64,000 nt of DNA, taken from the NCBI GenBank assembly GCA_044222225.1, contig JBGANR010000008.1, positions 1 through 64,000 on the forward strand, read 5' to 3'. The translations under genes and the position numbers were made by a program. The notes beneath the pieces were generated by a model. The model saw only the letters and a list, made by a program, of their open reading frames with translations, was not told where the DNA came from and searched no databases. Below are positions 19,079 through 29,872 of this stretch, one piece after another. Origin of the DNA: JBGANR01 sp044222225. GTDB taxonomy: Bacteria > Actinomycetota > Actinomycetes > Mycobacteriales > Mycobacteriaceae. The number at the start of each line of letters is the position of its first letter. Within the stretch, counting starts at the first letter, position 1.

Positions 19079-21550
19079 TCAACCGCGCAGTGCCGCGCCC
19101 GTCCGCTCGGCGGCCACCGCCACGGCGGCGTCACGAGCCGCACTCGCCTCGTCCTCCGTGAGCGTGCGATCGGCCGCCCGGAAGACCAGCGAGAAGGTCA
19201 GCGACTTGCGCCCCTCCCCGATCTGCTCGCCGGTGAAGACGTCGAACACCCGGATGTCCTCGAGCAGCTCGCCTGCGCCCTCGCACAGCGCACCGCGGAC
19301 GTCCTCGGCCGCCACCTGCGCGTCGACGACGACACTGACGTCTTGCAGTACCGGCGGGAACGGCGAGACGTGCGGCGCCGGCAGTCGCTGGGCCACGGCG
19401 ATGGCGTCCAGGTCGATCTCGACGGCGCACATCCGCTTCGGCATGCCGGTGCGCTCCAGCACCGCCGGGTGCAGCTCGCCGGCATGCCCGACGACGACCC
19501 CGTCGACGACGACCGCCGCGCAGCGTCCGGGATGCCACGGCGCCTCCTGCGCGGCGCGCAGTTCGACGTCGACCTGTGCCAGCCGCCCGACGGTGCGGGC
19601 CAGCTCGAAGGCGTCGACGGCGTCGGCCGGACGGCCGCGACCCCACGGTCCCGCAGGCTCCCGCAGGCCGGTGAGGACGGCCGCGACGTGCAACGGCTGG
19701 CTCGGCAGCGAGCCGACGAGTTCGGCGATCGTCTCATCCGACGGCCGGCGGTCGACGGCGACGGGCGGCACGGCGTGCGTCGCATCCGTCGGCAGGAACA
19801 CCTGCGCCACCGTGTACAGCGAGAGGTCGCGCTGCCCACGGGCGACGTTGCGGCCGGCGATCTCCAGCAGACCCGGCAGCAGCGTCGAGGCCAGCTCGGC
19901 GCGGTCGGACTCCAGCGGGTTGAGCACGGACGCCGTCCGGCGTCGCCGGTCGTCGCCCGGCAGACCCCAGGCGTCGAAGACACCGGCGGGCAGGAACGGG
20001 TACGGCAGCACCTCGACGTAACCGGCGGCGGCGATACCGGCGGTGAGCGCACGGCGCCGGCGCTGGCCCTGCGTCAGACCGCGACCCGCGGGCGCGCTGG
20101 GCAGCACGGACGGGATCTGCTCCAGTCCCTCCAGCCGCAGCACCTCCTCGACGAGGTCGGCCTGCTGTAGCAGGTCCGGACGCCAGGACGGCGGCGTCAC
20201 GCTCAGCACGGCGTCACCGGCGACGGCGCACCCGATCTGCTCCAGCCGCCGGCGGGTGGTGCCCGGCGCGTAGTCGACGCCGGCGACGCGACCGGGCCGG
20301 TCGGCGTCGATGCCGATGACGACGGGCTCGACGGCCGTGCCGACGTCGCTGAGCGCGTCGTCGACGGTGCCGCCGGCGATCTCGACGAGCAGCCGCGCCG
20401 CCCGATCGAGCGCCACGACCTGCAACCGCGGGTCGACGCCGCGCTCGAAGCGGCGCGCCGCCTCGCTGAACAGCTTGTACCGGCGGGCGCAGCGCAGCAC
20501 CGCGACCGGCGAGAAGCAGGCGGATTCCAGCAGGACGTCGGTGGTCGCGTCACCGACCTCGGTCGCGGCGCCGCCCATGACGCCCGCGAGCGCGATCGGG
20601 CCGGACTCGTCGGCGATAACGACGTCGTCGGCGACCAGCGCGCGGTCGACGCCGTCGAGCGTCGTCAGCTTCTCGCCGTCGACGGCGCGCCGAACGGTGA
20701 TGCCGCCAGTCAGCGTGGAGGCGTCGAACGCGTGCAGCGGCTGGCCGAGTTCGAGCAGCACGTAGTTGGTGACGTCGACGGCCGGCGAGATCGTGCGGAT
20801 GCCGGCGGTGAGCAGACGCCGCTCGATCCACCACGGGGTCGCGGCCGTAGGGTCGATGCCGCGCACGAGGCGTGCGGTGTACCGGCGCGCGTCCGACGCC
20901 GGGTCGATCGTGACGGCGACGCCGCCCACGCCCGCGGGCAGCGGCTCGTCGAGCGTCACCGGGTCGACGTAGTCGAGGTCGAAGGCCGCCGCGAGATCAC
21001 GCCCGAGCCCGCGCAGGCTCGACGCGTAACCGCGGTCCGGCGTGATCTCCAGCTCGATGACGTTCTCACCGGCACCGAGCAGGGCGATCGCGTCCGCGCC
21101 GGGCTCGGCCGTACCGGGCCGCAGCACGAGGATGCCGGCCGAATCGCCCACGAAACCGAGTTCGGCGGTACTGCAGATCATGCCGTCGGAGACGTTGCCG
21201 TAGGTCTTGCGCGCGCTGATGGCGAAGCCGCCGGCGAGCACGGCCCCGGGCAGCGAGACGACGACGAGATCGCCCACCGCGAAGTTCCGCGCCCCGCACA
21301 CGATCTGCCGGTCCTCGGCCTCGCCCACGTCGACGCGGCAGAGCCGGATCGGCTTGCGGAACTCGGTCAGCTCCTCGATCGTGCTCACCCGTCCGACGAC
21401 GACGGGACCGGACAGCTCCGGCTGCGTCGTCAGCTCCTCGACCTCATGCCCCAGGTCGATGAACGCGCTCTCCAGCTCGGCGCCGGTCACCGTCCAGTCC
21501 GGCGCCCCGCGCCGCACGACCTCGTTCAACCACGACTGTGGAACTCGCAT
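19079..21550 (-). CDS. pheT: Phenylalanyl-tRNA synthetase beta subunit
   Basis: Large subunit of the alpha2-beta2 PheRS. The 823-residue product has the N-terminal MRVPQSWLNEVV and EMAP-like tRNA-binding domain (VVVGRV ... IVCGARNFAVGDLVVVSLPGA), the B3/4 editing region (around LVRGIDPTAATPWWIERRLLTAGIRTISPAVDVTNYV), B5, the catalytic-like core (RNVARGQRDLSLYTVAQVF), and a C-terminal ferredoxin-fold anticodon-binding domain (PHVSPFPPVLQDVSVVVD). ATG at 21550 follows AGGGGAG. It is 13 bp downstream of pheS, as in most bacteria. Confidence 0.97.
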   Translation of the reverse strand: MRVPQSWLNEVVRRGAPDWTVTGAELESAFIDLGHEVEELTTQPELSGPVVVGRVSTIEELTEFRKPIRLCRVDVGEAEDRQIVCGARNFAVGDLVVVSLPGAVLAGGFAISARKTYGNVSDGMICSTAELGFVGDSAGILVLRPGTAEPGADAIALLGAGENVIELEITPDRGYASSLRGLGRDLAAAFDLDYVDPVTLDEPLPAGVGGVAVTIDPASDARRYTARLVRGIDPTAATPWWIERRLLTAGIRTISPAVDVTNYVLLELGQPLHAFDASTLTGGITVRRAVDGEKLTTLDGVDRALVADDVVIADESGPIALAGVMGGAATEVGDATTDVLLESACFSPVAVLRCARRYKLFSEAARRFERGVDPRLQVVALDRAARLLVEIAGGTVDDALSDVGTAVEPVVIGIDADRPGRVAGVDYAPGTTRRRLEQIGCAVAGDAVLSVTPPSWRPDLLQQADLVEEVLRLEGLEQIPSVLPSAPAGRGLTQGQRRRRALTAGIAAAGYVEVLPYPFLPAGVFDAWGLPGDDRRRRTASVLNPLESDRAELASTLLPGLLEIAGRNVARGQRDLSLYTVAQVFLPTDATHAVPPVAVDRRPSDETIAELVGSLPSQPLHVAAVLTGLREPAGPWGRGRPADAVDAFELARTVGRLAQVDVELRAAQEAPWHPGRCAAVVVDGVVVGHAGELHPAVLERTGMPKRMCAVEIDLDAIAVAQRLPAPHVSPFPPVLQDVSVVVDAQVAAEDVRGALCEGAGELLEDIRVFDVFTGEQIGEGRKSLTFSLVFRAADRTLTEDEASAARDAAVAVAAERTGAALRG

Positions 21551-21563
21551 CTCCCCTGATCCC

Positions 21564-22601
21564 CTAGCTGCCCGCGCCGAACGGCAGGCTGAACCGAACA
21601 TCGCCCTCGACCATGTCGCGCATATCCGGGATGTCGTTGCGGAACTGAAGCGTGCGCTCCAGCCCCATGCCGAAGGCGAACCCGCCGTAGACGTCCGGGT
21701 CGATGCCCGACGCCCGCAGCACATTCGGATGCACCATGCCGCAGCCGCCCCACTCGACCCAGCCGGCACCGCCCTTCTTCTTCGGGAACCACACGTCGAC
21801 CTCGGCCGACGGCTCGGTGAAGGGAAAGAAGTGCGGCCGGATCCGGGTGCGCGTCTCCGGACCGAACAGGGCCCGGGCGAAGGTGTCGAGAGTGCCCTTG
21901 AGATGCGCCATCGTCAGGCCGCGGTCGATCGCGAGGCCCTCGACCTGGTGGAACACCGGCGTGTGCGTGGAATCGAGCTCGTCGGTGCGGAACGTCCGCC
22001 CCGGACAGGCCACGTAGATCGGCAGCTCACGGGAGAGCATCGCGCGGACCTGCACCGGCGAGGTGTGCGTACGCAGCACCTGCCGCGAGCCCTCGGGGGC
22101 CACGTAGAAGGTGTCCTGCAGCGAACGCGCCGGGTGATCCGGCAGGAAGTTGAGCGCGTCGAAGTTGAAGTGCTCGGTCTCGAGCTCCGGCCCCTCGGCG
22201 ATCTCCCAGCCCATCGCGACGAACGCGTCGGCCGCCTGCTCGGCGATCACGCTGATCGGGTGCCGGGCGCCCGCCGGGGTACGACCGGACGGCAGCGTGA
22301 CGTCGACGGCCTCGGAGACCAGCACGGCGGCGTCCCGCTCGGCGAGCAGCTCGACGCGGCGCGCGTCGAACGCGGCCTGCACACGCCCGCGCACCTGGTT
22401 GACGGCCTTGCCCGCATCACGACGCTGCTCACCGGGCATGCCACCGAGGCTGCGCCGGAACAGGGCGATCGGCGACTTGTCACCGAGATGCGCGGTCTTG
22501 GCCGCCGCGAGTGCGTCGAGGTCGGGGGCCGCGGCGAACGCCGCCTCGGCGACACTTCCCGCCGCGTCGAGACCTTGAAGGTCGGTCACATGCTCTGCCA
22601 C
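21564..22601 (-). CDS. pheS: Phenylalanyl-tRNA synthetase alpha subunit
   Basis: Catalytic subunit of PheRS; forms phenylalanyl-adenylate and charges tRNA-Phe. The 345-residue product has an N-terminal coiled-coil region and class II motifs: motif 1 around HPISVIAEQAADAFVAMGWEIAEGPELETEHFNFDALN, motif 2 around GRTFRTDELDSTHTPVFHQVEG, and motif 3 FAFGMGLERTLQFRN. The start is GTG at 22601, giving VAEHVTDLQGL; the upstream frame has no support. The alanine/glycine position that sets p-chloro-phenylalanine sensitivity falls in the YGGFAFGMG stretch, which is normal. Confidence 0.97.
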   Translation of the reverse strand: MAEHVTDLQGLDAAGSVAEAAFAAAPDLDALAAAKTAHLGDKSPIALFRRSLGGMPGEQRRDAGKAVNQVRGRVQAAFDARRVELLAERDAAVLVSEAVDVTLPSGRTPAGARHPISVIAEQAADAFVAMGWEIAEGPELETEHFNFDALNFLPDHPARSLQDTFYVAPEGSRQVLRTHTSPVQVRAMLSRELPIYVACPGRTFRTDELDSTHTPVFHQVEGLAIDRGLTMAHLKGTLDTFARALFGPETRTRIRPHFFPFTEPSAEVDVWFPKKKGGAGWVEWGGCGMVHPNVLRASGIDPDVYGGFAFGMGLERTLQFRNDIPDMRDMVEGDVRFSLPFGAGS

Positions 22602-22633
22602 GCCGGACGATGTTATCGGACGCGGCCTGCCCG

Positions 22634-23485
22634 CTACTGCGAGGCCGGGGGGCGCGAGCGCCCGGCCGACCTCGCGCGACGCGCCCGCGCTCCGGCGTAC
22701 AGGCAGATCGCCGCGGCGGAACCGACGTTGAGGCTCTCGGCGCGGCCGACGAGGGGGATGCGGACCCGGACGTCCGCCGCGGCCTGCACCTCGGGCGCGA
22801 GCCCGTGGGCCTCGTTGCCGAGCAGCCAGGCCACAGGGCCTGCGAGCACGTCGTCGGCGTCGTCGAGATCGACCTCGCCGTCGGCGGCCGTGGCGACGAG
22901 CGTCAGGCCCGCGGCGCGCGCCGCCGTGAGCACGGCGTCGACGTTCGACTCGCGGGCGATGGGGAGGTGGAACAGGCTGCCCGCCGACGCCCGGACCACC
23001 TTGGACTGGTGCGGGTCGACGCTGTGCCCGGCGAACACGACGCCGTCGGCACCCATCGCGTCGGCGGTGCGGACGAGCGTGCCGGCGTTGCCCGGGTCGT
23101 TCATCTCCACGGGGACGACGACGAGGTCGGCGCCGGGCGCCAGCACGTCGGCGACGGGGACGTCGAGGAGACCGCACACCGCGAAGAGACCCGTCGGGGT
23201 CACGGTGTCGGTGATCTTGACGGCCGCGCGCTCGGTGAGCATGTCGACCGGGACCGCCGTGCGCGACAGCATCGAACTGTGCCGGCCGATCGCTTCGAGC
23301 GTGGCGAGCAGCCGGACGGCGCGACCCGATTCGAGGGCGGCCACGACGGAGTTCGCACCCTCGACGAGGAACTCCCCCTCGGTGCGACGGACGGTGCCGC
23401 GCTTGAGCTTGGCGTATCCGATGACCCGCGGCGACCGCTCCGTGAGGATCTCACGGGCGGCCGCTGCGGGTTCGGGACGCGTCAT
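22634..23485 (-). CDS. tsnR: SpoU/TrmH-family rRNA 2'-O-methyltransferase
   Basis: AdoMet-dependent RNA 2'-O-methyltransferase of the SPOUT class, equivalent in position to M. tuberculosis tsnR (Rv1644) just after rplT. The 283-residue product has a substrate-binding N-terminal domain (GEFLVEGANSVVAALE) and the three SpoU motifs: EMNDPGNAGTLVRTADAMG, VAWLLGNEAHGL and IPLVGRAESLNVGSAAAICLY, which form the trefoil knot. ATG at 23485 begins one base after the rplT stop, so it is in the ribosomal operon. 23S rRNA is the likely target; the exact nucleotide is unknown. Confidence 0.9.
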   Translation of the reverse strand: MTRPEPAAAAREILTERSPRVIGYAKLKRGTVRRTEGEFLVEGANSVVAALESGRAVRLLATLEAIGRHSSMLSRTAVPVDMLTERAAVKITDTVTPTGLFAVCGLLDVPVADVLAPGADLVVVPVEMNDPGNAGTLVRTADAMGADGVVFAGHSVDPHQSKVVRASAGSLFHLPIARESNVDAVLTAARAAGLTLVATAADGEVDLDDADDVLAGPVAWLLGNEAHGLAPEVQAAADVRVRIPLVGRAESLNVGSAAAICLYAGARARRARSAGRSRPPASQ

Positions 23486-23486
23486 G

Positions 23487-23867
23487 TCAGGCAGCGGGTG
23501 CGTTGACGTCGGCCGGGAGCGCGTTCTTGGCGACCGCGACGAGACCGGCGAAGCCCTGCGGATCGCTGACGGCGATCTCGGCGAGGTTCTTGCGATCCAC
23601 CTCGACACCGGCGAGCCCCAGGCCCTGGATGAAGCGGTTGTACGTCATGTCGTTAGCGCGGGCCGCGGCGTTGATACGCGCGATCCAGAGCTTGCGGAAG
23701 TCGCCCTTACGCGCCCGGCGGTCCCGGTAGGCGTAGCCCAGCGAGTGGAGCTGCTGCTCCTTCGCCTTGCGGTAGAGGCGCGACCGCTGCCCGCGGTAAC
23801 CCTTCGACGCCTCGAGGACGCTCCGACGCTTCTTCTGGGCGTTGACTGCCCGCTTCACGCGTGCCAT
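23487..23867 (-). CDS. rplT: Ribosomal protein L20
   Basis: Large-subunit protein needed for early 50S assembly. The 126-residue product has the basic N-terminal extension MARVKRAVNAQKKRRSVLEASKGYRGQRSRLYRKAKEQ and the conserved RDRRARKGDFRKLWIARINAAAR, characteristic of L20. It follows rpmI by 83 bp and precedes tsnR by one base. L20 is a classic autoregulator of this operon in E. coli and Bacillus; the infC leader here is structured. Confidence 0.98.
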   Translation of the reverse strand: MARVKRAVNAQKKRRSVLEASKGYRGQRSRLYRKAKEQQLHSLGYAYRDRRARKGDFRKLWIARINAAARANDMTYNRFIQGLGLAGVEVDRKNLAEIAVSDPQGFAGLVAVAKNALPADVNAPAA

Positions 23868-23950
23868 GTGTGTTGTTCCTTAACTAGCTGGGTGGATGCG
23901 CCCGACGGTCCGGCTTCCGGCCGCCGTCGGGCGGAGAGAATGGGGGCTGC

Positions 23951-24145
23951 TCAGCCGTTGAGCAGGCGCTTGATGCGCGGCGCGTCGACGTCCGCGACCA
24001 CGGTGCGGCCGTCGAGACGACGGGTGCGGGTGGTCGGCTTGTGCTCCAGGAGGTGGCGACGGTTCGCCTTCTGGCGCACGATCTTGCCGCTGCCGGTCAC
24101 CTTGAAACGCTTCGCTGCACCCTTGTGGGTCTTCGCCTTGGGCAT
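23951..24145 (-). CDS. rpmI: Ribosomal protein L35
   Basis: A 64-residue, very basic protein starting MPKAKTHKGAAKRFKVTGSGKI, the hallmark of L35, and ending with DAPRIKRLLNG. The longer frame to 24187 is ignored because L35 always begins MPK(M/A)K. It lies between infC and rplT in the standard infC-rpmI-rplT order. Confidence 0.98.
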   Translation of the reverse strand: MPKAKTHKGAAKRFKVTGSGKIVRQKANRRHLLEHKPTTRTRRLDGRTVVADVDAPRIKRLLNG

Positions 24146-24250
24146 ATCTGATTCCTTACCTCGTGATGGCGCGCACCGGCACGACATGCCGCGGACGCGC
24201 GTCTGCCCCGCCCGGTATCACCGGGCGGCGACAAACCGGATCTGGACTTG

Positions 24251-24811
<561 letters not shown>

Positions 24812-24882
24812 AGGGCCTCCTTAGTAGGTGCGGCCCGCACGGATTACGGCCCGCAGTTCGCGGCACCCACTCCTCGCAGAAA

Positions 24883-24909
24883 GGCCCCGCAGGAGACTCC
24901 TGCAGGGCC
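24883..24909 (-). terminator. Second terminator-like hairpin in infC leader
   Basis: Arms 24883-24895 and 24897-24909 pair at 12 of 13 positions; on the minus strand the stem is followed by TTTCT. It stands about 70 nt upstream of the infC start codon. Confidence 0.55.
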
Positions 24910-24962
24910 CGTCACCGACCGGTCTACCAAGGGCGGGTGCACGCACCAGACCTCAACACAAA

Positions 24963-24992
24963 GCCGGCCAGGGTTTGTTCCCCGTGGCCGGC
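24963..24992 (-). terminator. First terminator-like hairpin in infC leader
   Basis: GCCGGCCA (24963-24970) pairs perfectly with TGGCCGGC (24985-24992), and GGG/CCC can extend the stem inward. On the minus strand the stem is followed by TTTGTGTT, so it could act as an intrinsic terminator in the leader. Confidence 0.55.
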
Positions 24993-25086
24993 GACCGGAC
25001 CACCCTGACATGATCGAAGCCTGCCGGGCGGTGGGAGCGGACTCCACTTGATGGCCCCAGCCGAAGCCAGGGCGGTCGTACGTGAC

Positions 25087-25092
25087 ACTCTA
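25087..25092 (-). promoter_or_regulatory. Candidate infC -10 element
   Basis: TAGAGT read on the minus strand matches the TANNNT form of actinobacterial -10 hexamers. It overlaps the start region of the divergent DUF1844 gene (ATG at 25099), which therefore probably has a very short or no leader. No clear -35 was identified. Confidence 0.35.
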
Positions 25093-25098
25093 GCAGGC

Positions 25099-25443
25099 AT
25101 GACCCAGAACTCCCAGTCGCCCGTCCGCGAGCTCGCCGAGGTGCCGGCCGTCGAGGTCACCACCCGCGCGATCGTCATGCTCATGAGCGCAGCCGCCGAG
25201 AAGCTCGGGCTCGGTGAAGACGTGCCCGAGGACTCCCCGTACCGCGACCTGCCCGAGGCGCGCGCCCTCATCACCGCACTCGCCGGCCTAGTCACGGCGG
25301 CCGGCCCGGACCTCGGCCTGCACGCCCGCCCCGTCCGCGACGGCCTCAAGAACCTCCAGCTCGCCTTCCGCGAGGCAAGCGCCTACCCGGACGCCCCGGG
25401 CGAGGGGCCGGGCGAGAAGTACACGGGGCCGGTGCGCGGCTGA
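25099..25443 (+). CDS. DUF1844 domain protein
   Basis: A 114-residue soluble protein starting MTQNSQSPVRELAEVPAVEV. The segment VEVTTRAIVMLMSAAAEKLGLGE followed by DLPEARALITALAGLVTAAGPDLG matches DUF1844, small helical proteins conserved beside infC in many Actinobacteria; the function is unknown. The ATG at 25099 is preferred over the longer frame from 25048 because it starts the conserved region. The C-terminal Gly/Pro-rich tail is probably disordered. It is divergent from infC and converges on uvrA, ending 13 bp from the uvrA stop. Confidence 0.88.
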   Translation: MTQNSQSPVRELAEVPAVEVTTRAIVMLMSAAAEKLGLGEDVPEDSPYRDLPEARALITALAGLVTAAGPDLGLHARPVRDGLKNLQLAFREASAYPDAPGEGPGEKYTGPVRG

Positions 25444-25456
25444 GCGGGGCCGGGAC

Positions 25457-28342
<2,886 letters not shown>

Positions 28343-28434
28343 GACCGAACCCCCTTCGCTCCTCTGACGGTCTGTCCGGCGGGCTCGCCGACGGACGGTC
28401 GATCCGCGGACCTGCCGGGCCACGAACCGTCATC

Positions 28435-28461
28435 ATGCTAGGACGGACCACCGACAGAATC
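28435..28461 (-). promoter_or_regulatory. uvrA RecA-independent (PafBC-type) damage promoter
   Basis: On the minus strand TGTCGGTG (28456-28449), exactly 8 nt, then TAGCAT (28440-28435) matches the published mycobacterial RecA-NDp consensus TTGTCRGTG-N8-TAnnnT apart from the first base. The same 13-nt block precedes uvrB. PafBC is the known activator of such promoters in mycobacteria; its genes are not in this window. Confidence 0.8.
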
Positions 28462-28490
28462 GCGTATGCGCAGGTCAAAGGCACAAAAGT

Positions 28491-28529
28491 ACGGTCCCGG
28501 TCGAGGTTGTTCGCCTCGGCCGGGACCGT
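28491..28529 (-). terminator. Rho-independent terminator after the protease cassette
   Basis: ACGGTCCCGG (28491-28500) pairs with CCGGGACCGT (28520-28529), with an inner CGAGG/CCTCG stem. On the minus strand the stem is followed by ACTTTTGT, a real U-rich tail. It ends the SARP-protease-beta-sandwich operon before the uvrA promoter. Confidence 0.8.
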
Positions 28530-28542
28530 TCTTCGTGGCGGA

Positions 28543-28788
28543 TCAGTGTCCGACGACGACGGTCGCCCGGTCGCCGCGTGCGCCGATCCGGACGGACGCC
28601 CGGTGCGCCGTGCCGGCCGCGAAGACGACCACGTCGTAGACGCCGGCGCCCGCATCCGGGAGGGCGACCTCGCCGCCGGCGTCGGTGACCATCGCGATGT
28701 CGGGGACGTCGCCGGGCGCACCGGCGACACTGACGACGGCGTCGGCCACCGGCCGGCCCGCGGAATCGGTCACGACGAGTATCGCCAC
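28543..28788 (-). CDS. Small carboxypeptidase-regulatory-like beta-sandwich protein
   Basis: An 81-residue protein made almost wholly of short predicted beta strands: VAILVVTDSAGRPVADAVVSVAG, AMVTDAGGEVALPDAGAGVYDVVVFAAG, and RASVRIGARGDRATVVV. The pattern (new value, D-x-x-G-x-P-V-x-x-A-x-V, T-D-x-x-G, G-x-Y-x-V) is that of carboxypeptidase-regulatory/transthyretin-like domains. It has no signal peptide or catalytic motif. The start is GTG at 28788 behind AGAGGAA. It lies 28 bp downstream of the protease gene and before a terminator, so it is probably a partner, inhibitor or substrate of that protease; this is inference. Confidence 0.75.
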   Translation of the reverse strand: MAILVVTDSAGRPVADAVVSVAGAPGDVPDIAMVTDAGGEVALPDAGAGVYDVVVFAAGTAHRASVRIGARGDRATVVVGH

Positions 28789-28816
28789 GTCTCGTTCCTC
28801 TCGTCGTGACCGCGGC

Positions 28817-29806
28817 CTACAGGCCGAGGTTCTTCCAGTTCATCATGTTGTCGAAGACCTCCTGGGTGATCCGCGTCGCCGAGTTGCCCGCGCTGCTGCC
28901 GTTGGTGTGGACGCCGACGCCGTAGCGCTGCCCGTCCTGCAGCACCCAGACCGGCGCTCCGCTCTGCCCGCCCATCGTGTCGATGTCGTAGGTGATGACG
29001 CGCGCCGAGACCGACTTGGGCTTCTGCGCCATGAACCACTGCTGCCGTCCGCCCTTGTCGCCGGGGTAGCCGGAGAGGTTGAGCACCGAGTTCATGAGGA
29101 ACGAGTCGTTGCGCACGGCGCGGCCGAAGGTGCCCGTCTGGTCGCCGGGCCGCGTCGACAGGATGATCGCGGCGTAGTCGTATTCGCGGTTCTTACTCGC
29201 GGTCCAGCCAGTCACGCTGCGGAACGTCCGGCTCACGTGCCGGCCGTACGGCTCGCTGCCGTCGTTGCAGCCGGGGATGACGGTGATCTCGCGCACCCAG
29301 CCGCCCGCGTCGTGCATGAAGACGCAGTGACCCGCGGTGATGACGGTGCGCGGGCTGATGAGCCAGCCCGTCCCGATGAACCGCCGACCGTCGGCGGCCG
29401 TGATGGCGAGCGCACAGATCGCCCGCCACGGGTAGACGGTCGTGTTGCCGACGCGGACCCGGTCGTCCGGGAAGATGATGACCTCGGGTGCGTTCGCGAG
29501 TTCCGGGTAGCTGCCGACGATCGCGTCGACCACCGCCTCACCTCCCCCGGTCTCGGCGAGAGCGCCGGTCGTTCCGGCCTCGCTGAGCCCCGCCTCGGCC
29601 GGCGCTGCGTCGCCGTTGGACGACTCGCGGTCGGGCTCGTCGTTGTTGAGGTTCAGCCCGTCCGGCGCCTCGTACTCGGTGGCGCCGCCCTCGCCGGTGC
29701 CGCCCTCCCCCGTGCCACCGGGCCCCGAGGCGCCGGGCTCCTCGTGTTCGGTCAGCGCAGCACTGTCGGCCGGCGCGGTTCCGTCGGTCGTGATCGTCGC
29801 GGTCAT
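28817..29806 (-). CDS. Trypsin-like (S1/V8-type) serine protease without signal peptide
   Basis: A 329-residue protein. Residues 1-115 are acidic and Gly/Ala/Glu-rich with no signal peptide or membrane segment. The rest is a chymotrypsin-fold protease: histidine in VITAGHCVF, aspartate in NREYDYAAIIL, nucleophile serine in MGGQSGAPVWV. This arrangement is close to V8-type glutamyl endopeptidases, which cleave an N-terminal propeptide. ATG at 29806 follows GAGGAG; an earlier frame start at 29845 lacks a ribosome binding site. It is the middle gene of a cassette headed by a SARP regulator. Substrate and location are unknown; a cytoplasmic trypsin-like protease would be unusual. Confidence 0.85.
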   Translation of the reverse strand: MTATITTDGTAPADSAALTEHEEPGASGPGGTGEGGTGEGGATEYEAPDGLNLNNDEPDRESSNGDAAPAEAGLSEAGTTGALAETGGGEAVVDAIVGSYPELANAPEVIIFPDDRVRVGNTTVYPWRAICALAITAADGRRFIGTGWLISPRTVITAGHCVFMHDAGGWVREITVIPGCNDGSEPYGRHVSRTFRSVTGWTASKNREYDYAAIILSTRPGDQTGTFGRAVRNDSFLMNSVLNLSGYPGDKGGRQQWFMAQKPKSVSARVITYDIDTMGGQSGAPVWVLQDGQRYGVGVHTNGSSAGNSATRITQEVFDNMMNWKNLGL

Positions 29807-29872
29807 GGTGTGACTCCTCGTTGCTCGTCGAGTGGGTGTCTCCATCGAAGCGAGCGGTGCGTGACCACGGCG

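Larger units (their letters stand above)
24812..25086 (-). promoter_or_regulatory. Structured infC leader
   Basis: About 275 nt of untranslated leader lie between the candidate infC -10 element (TAGAGT, 25092-25087 minus strand) and the start codon. They hold two strong stem-loops (24963-24992 and 24883-24909), each followed on the minus strand by a T-rich stretch. No open reading frame of note is present. This fits attenuation control of infC-rpmI-rplT, perhaps by IF-3, L20 or translation status; the ligand is unknown. Confidence 0.55.

Noticed and set aside
23685..23700. A fourth copy of the dispersed repeat in rplT (AGCTTGCGGAA)
   Set aside because: The match is shorter and on the opposite strand; it falls on the universally conserved FRKLW codons of L20, so it is coincidence.
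28343..28490. LexA/SOS box upstream of uvrA (and of uvrB)
   Set aside because: No TCGAAC-N4-GTTCGA-like site was found; the RecA-independent promoter motif explains damage control instead.
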